Source: Planctomycetaceae bacterium
GTDB taxonomy: Bacteria; Planctomycetota; Phycisphaerae; Phycisphaerales; SM1A02
DNA: 10,213 bases
Direction of reading: 5' to 3'
Assembly (NCBI GenBank): GCA_027488265.1
Contig: JAIYCA010000080.1
Span: 1 to 10,213, forward strand
The notes under the pieces were generated by a model. That model saw only the letters and a program-made list of their open reading frames with translations. It ran no database searches and was not told where the DNA came from. Position numbers and translations under genes: made by a program. This document shows positions 6,348-10,213 of the stretch, one piece after another; within the stretch, counting starts at the first letter, position 1, and every line of letters begins with the position of its first letter.

Positions 6348-7391
6348 TCACGCCAACGCGTTTCGCACCGAAATCATCGCGCGCAACACAGTGTTCCACG
6401 TCTCCTGCTTCTCAAGCAGCGCATTTGGGAACATGCAGCCGTCCCAGCAAATGTGGCGGATGCCGCGCGACGCAGCGCCTTCGAGCCAACGCTTCGAACA
6501 CGCCGGAATGTCGAGCTTGCCATTCGGATCATCGGCGGGGCAATGGCGACCCGTCTTGTCGTGCGAGCCTGTTCCGTGCACGGTGCCATCGTTCTGCGCA
6601 ACGTGGAAATCGATCGTCCACGGACGCAGCGCGTCGGTGAGTTTGGTGTAGGCCTTGTTGAAATCCTTCTCGAAATTCTTGTCGAAATCCTTCTGCGAGT
6701 ACTTCTTCGACTTTCCGCTCGGCTTGAGTATCGCGCACTTTGGCGCGTTCACGCCAAGCATGTAGAGGTACGTGTGCGCGAGATCGGCTTGGAAACCAAC
6801 GGTTCCTGGCATGTCGACCGCTTCGAGAAGCGAGATCATCGCCTTCCATGAATGCATGCCAGCCCAGCAAACTTCGCCCTCTGCAGCGAGGCGCTCGCCG
6901 TGGCCCGCCGCCACCATGCCTGCCTCGCGGAACGTCGCTGCGATCTGCTTAATCGCTTGCTTCTCGTTCTTCGCGGCGGCTTTCGTGCCAGTCGCGCTGT
7001 CGATACGAATGACGCCGTACTTGCGGACACCATGCTCATTCAAGATGCGCGCGATACGACATGCTTTGCGCACGGCATCGATGAACTTCGCGCGTTGCTC
7101 GATTGAGCCCATCGCGCTGTCGCCGACGGTGCCAGGCCACACCGGCGCAACAAGCGAACCGACGGCGAGATTCTTCGCCGCGATCTTGTCCGCCATCTTG
7201 CGGATGTCAGATTCGCTCGCATCGGGATCGGTGTGCGGGTGAAAGAGGAAGAGATCGACGCCGTCGAACTTCTGCCCGTCGACCGACGCCTTCGCGGTCA
7301 GTTCGAGCATGCGGTCGAGAGAGATCGGCGGATGATCGGTGCCTGGCTCTTTGCCGACGAGTCCGGGCCACATGGCGTTGTGCAGTTTCAT
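6348..7391 (-). CDS. Xylose-isomerase-like TIM-barrel sugar isomerase/epimerase
   Basis: This 347-residue protein looks like a member of the xylose isomerase-like TIM-barrel (AP_endonuc_2) superfamily, which includes sugar and keto-sugar isomerases and epimerases with a divalent metal. Barrel strands are recognisable: VDLFLFHPH (45-53), LAVGSLVAPVWPG (75-87), YGVIRIDS (125-132), VCWAGMHSW (174-182), TVGFQADLAHT (197-207), IDFHVAQND (260-268) and IRHICWDGCM (311-320). Probable metal ligands are Glu173, Asp203 or His206, His263 and Asp317; these are inferred from strand ends. Residues 234-249 are a lysine-rich tetrapeptide repeat not expected in the family. The ATG is supported by GAGGAG six bases upstream. 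It lies between the cupin (69-base gap) and the Gfo/Idh gene, a common pairing in planctomycete sugar catabolism. The exact reaction is unknown. Confidence 0.82.
   Translation of the reverse strand: MKLHNAMWPGLVGKEPGTDHPPISLDRMLELTAKASVDGQKFDGVDLFLFHPHTDPDASESDIRKMADKIAAKNLAVGSLVAPVWPGTVGDSAMGSIEQRAKFIDAVRKACRIARILNEHGVRKYGVIRIDSATGTKAAAKNEKQAIKQIAATFREAGMVAAGHGERLAAEGEVCWAGMHSWKAMISLLEAVDMPGTVGFQADLAHTYLYMLGVNAPKCAILKPSGKSKKYSQKDFDKNFEKDFNKAYTKLTDALRPWTIDFHVAQNDGTVHGTGSHDKTGRHCPADDPNGKLDIPACSKRWLEGAASRGIRHICWDGCMFPNALLEKQETWNTVLRAMISVRNALA
6658..6705 (-). repeat. 12-bp in-frame repeat inside the TIM-barrel gene
   Basis: Units TTGAAATCCTTC (6658-6669), TCGAAATTCTTG (6670-6681) and TCGAAATCCTTC (6682-6693) are followed by a weak fourth (6694-6705). 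On the coding strand they encode the tetrapeptides KDFD, KNFE and KDFN (residues 234-245), followed by KAYT (246-249). The unit is a multiple of three, so gain or loss of copies would keep the frame. The peptide is charged and probably forms a surface helix or loop between barrel strands. Confidence 0.7.
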
Positions 7392-7406
7392 AGTGTTCTC
7401 CTCGCT

Positions 7407-7460
7407 CAGTTCAGTGCAGTTCAGTTCAGCTCAATGCAGTTCAGCTCAATGCAGTTCGGC

Positions 7461-7463
<3 letters not shown>
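7407..7463. repeat. CAGTT pentanucleotide / 15-bp repeat at the cupin-TIM junction
   Basis: The spacer consists almost entirely of five-base units related to CAGTT (CAGTT, CAGTG, CAGCT, CAATG), starting at 7407. At a higher level, the 15-base unit CAGTTCAGCTCAATG occurs at 7422-7436 and 7437-7451, with a third diverged copy from 7452. The array runs from just before the TIM-barrel Shine-Dalgarno (7398-7403) to the stop codon of the cupin gene (7461-7463). Copy-number change would alter the distance between the two genes. Confidence 0.85.
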
Positions 7464-8783
<1,320 letters not shown>

Positions 8784-8867
8784 AGGGATGTGCGCACGCA
8801 ACCCTGCATTGACCTCGCCAATTGGAGTTGGGGTTTGCCAGATGCCAGCCGCGCGACCAGATCAGTG

Positions 8868-8893
8868 CATTCGCTTACCGCATTCGCTTACCG
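8868..8893. repeat. 13-bp tandem duplication across the GH13 stop
   Basis: CATTCGCTTACCG occurs at 8868-8880 and again immediately at 8881-8893. The second copy contains the TAA stop of the GH13 gene (8888-8890, minus strand), so the duplication repeats the last codons and stop just beyond the gene. Because the unit is 13 bases, the duplicated stop is in a different frame. Confidence 0.7.
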
Positions 8894-10213
8894 CATCCGT
8901 TTGTACGGCGAGTGTTGACCCGCCTTCGGCGGAACCACGCGAAGAACGCGTACCGATTTCGGCGGCAATTTCAGCGTCGCGAAGCCCATTTGGACATGCG
9001 TTGAGAACGCATCGGGGCGATCAAATGCGAGCGCATCTTTGAAATGTGTACCTGCCATGATGCGTCCGTCGCGCACCGAAAGCGTTTCTTCCACTTCAAC
9101 ATCTTCCATGTTCGCCACGACCAGCACGCTCTCAAGCGCACGATCGGTGGTGCGCAAGAACGCAAGCAACTTACGACCGCGGAGGAAGATCACATCGCCC
9201 TTCGACGCTGCGCGCATCGAGCGCCGCGCCGCGTAAAGCCCGCGCATGAACTCCCATTCGGGGTAACCGTCGCGCACAAGATCCCAACGCATCGGCGCGC
9301 GATTTTCAGGGTCCGCGCCGCCTGAAGTGCCGACCTCTTGGCCGTAGTAGAGATTCGGACAACCAGGCAGCATCGCCTGCAAGACATGCGCAATGCGTCG
9401 CTCTGCTTCGTGCGGCACGACATGCGCAAGCCGCTCGGTGTCGTGGTTTTCAAGCGTCGTCCAGCAACGCAGCACGAACTCGATACCCGCGTCATCGACC
9501 ATGTCGCGCAGACGCTCATTCGTCGTCGACGCATCCGCGCGGCCGCGGCAATAGTCGAGAATGATCATGCGCGCGTTCATGTTGAGAATGCCATCAAGCG
9601 AGCGTTCCCAGCCGCTCGGCGCATTCCAAATCTCTCCAACAACGCACGAACCCGGCTTCTCGCGATGCGCGCTTTGCGTCAATTCGCGCAGGAAATGAGG
9701 GCCAAGATCGCTCGCAACATCGAGTCGCCAACCGTCGATGCCGTCGCGGAGATACGAGCGCACCGCGCTGTCGGGGCTGTTCCAAAGATGCTCGCGCACT
9801 TCTTCGCGCTCGACGTGGAGATCAGGGAGATTCGCAACATCCGCCCAGCCTCGGTATCCGTTTGGATACTCGCTTCCGATGAAAAACCACGAGCGATACT
9901 TGCTGTTTGGATCGCGCATCGCTTCTTCGAAGTGGCGATGCCGGCGACCAACGTGGTTGAAAACGCCGTCGAGCACCACTTTAAGTCCGCGCCCGTGCGC
10001 GTCACCAACAAGCATGCGCAAGTCGGCGCGTGAGCCATATTCAGGGCTTACTTCGAGGTAGTCCGCGCTGTCGTATTTGTGGTTGGTGTACGCAAGATGA
10101 ATCGGGTTGAGATAGAGCACATCCGCCGAAATCGCGCGCAAGTGATCGAGTTTGCCGCGCACGCTCGCGAGGTCGCCGCCCCAGAAATCAATCTCGTGGC
10201 TCCACACGCCCGC
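8888..10213 (-). CDS. GH13 alpha-glucan hydrolase, 5' end outside the window
   Basis: The gene enters from the right edge; about 441 C-terminal residues are visible, and the true start lies beyond 10213. It is a glycoside hydrolase family 13 (alpha-amylase superfamily) enzyme, closest in feel to neopullulanase or cyclomaltodextrinase types. Counting from the first visible codon, DGVFNH (82-87) is conserved region I, GWRLD (161-165) is region II with nucleophile Asp165, GEIW (193-196) is region III with acid/base Glu194, and ENHD (255-258) is region IV with the transition-state Asp258. NPIHLAYTNHKYDSADY (about 36-52) and the late LYYGQEVG also match the family. A beta-sandwich C-terminal domain follows. 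All catalytic residues are present, so it is probably active on alpha-1,4 or alpha-1,6 glucans. No signal peptide can be judged. It heads the visible minus-strand cluster. Confidence 0.93.
   Translation of the reverse strand, partial: AGVWSHEIDFWGGDLASVRGKLDHLRAISADVLYLNPIHLAYTNHKYDSADYLEVSPEYGSRADLRMLVGDAHGRGLKVVLDGVFNHVGRRHRHFEEAMRDPNSKYRSWFFIGSEYPNGYRGWADVANLPDLHVEREEVREHLWNSPDSAVRSYLRDGIDGWRLDVASDLGPHFLRELTQSAHREKPGSCVVGEIWNAPSGWERSLDGILNMNARMIILDYCRGRADASTTNERLRDMVDDAGIEFVLRCWTTLENHDTERLAHVVPHEAERRIAHVLQAMLPGCPNLYYGQEVGTSGGADPENRAPMRWDLVRDGYPEWEFMRGLYAARRSMRAASKGDVIFLRGRKLLAFLRTTDRALESVLVVANMEDVEVEETLSVRDGRIMAGTHFKDALAFDRPDAFSTHVQMGFATLKLPPKSVRVLRVVPPKAGQHSPYKRMR

Overview
The window looks like chromosomal DNA of a planctomycete of the Phycisphaerae/Phycisphaerales type. 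The reasons are a GC-rich sequence with strong G/C third-position bias, a secreted protein ending in two planctomycete-style dockerin repeats (D-x-D-G-D-G...GPQDLA.VL..WGS), and dense sugar-oxidoreductase, TIM-barrel and cupin genes. The assignment is inferred from gene content only.

Left part (1-5014). A secreted cysteine-peptidase-like protein (110-2098, +) has a C39/papain-like Cys-His-Asp arrangement, a probable beta-propeller middle and a C-terminal dockerin pair. Its Shine-Dalgarno lies inside a small hairpin, and the core of that hairpin is repeated 57 bp upstream. A strong stem-loop at 2161-2193 separates it from a convergent SYLF/Ysc84 lipoprotein gene (2258-2836, -). Upstream of the lipoprotein gene are an 8-2-8 inverted repeat and an array of 11-bp tandem repeats. 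Next comes a decayed alcohol dehydrogenase remnant (3100-3285, +) with an apparent internal deletion, then an intact COG2509-type FAD-dependent dehydrogenase (3302-5014, +).

Right part (5033-10213, all minus strand; transcription order right to left). A GH13 alpha-glucan hydrolase truncated by the window edge is followed by a phosphomannose-isomerase-like cupin, a xylose-isomerase-like TIM-barrel protein and a Gfo/Idh/MocA sugar dehydrogenase. Gaps are 69-104 bp. The set reads as a carbohydrate-utilisation cluster: hydrolysis of an alpha-glucan, then isomerisation and NAD(P)-dependent oxidation of sugars. The exact substrate cannot be read from the sequence.

The window is also rich in short tandem repeats of different unit lengths: 11 bp upstream of the lipoprotein, 12 bp in frame inside the TIM-barrel gene, 5/15 bp between the cupin and TIM-barrel genes, 13 bp across the GH13 stop codon, and 14 bp before the Gfo/Idh start. 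No RNA genes, CRISPR arrays, insertion sequences or phage genes were seen. The most interesting items are the dockerin-tagged peptidase, its twin Shine-Dalgarno hairpins, the alcohol dehydrogenase remnant and the repeat-filled gene junction at 7407-7463.
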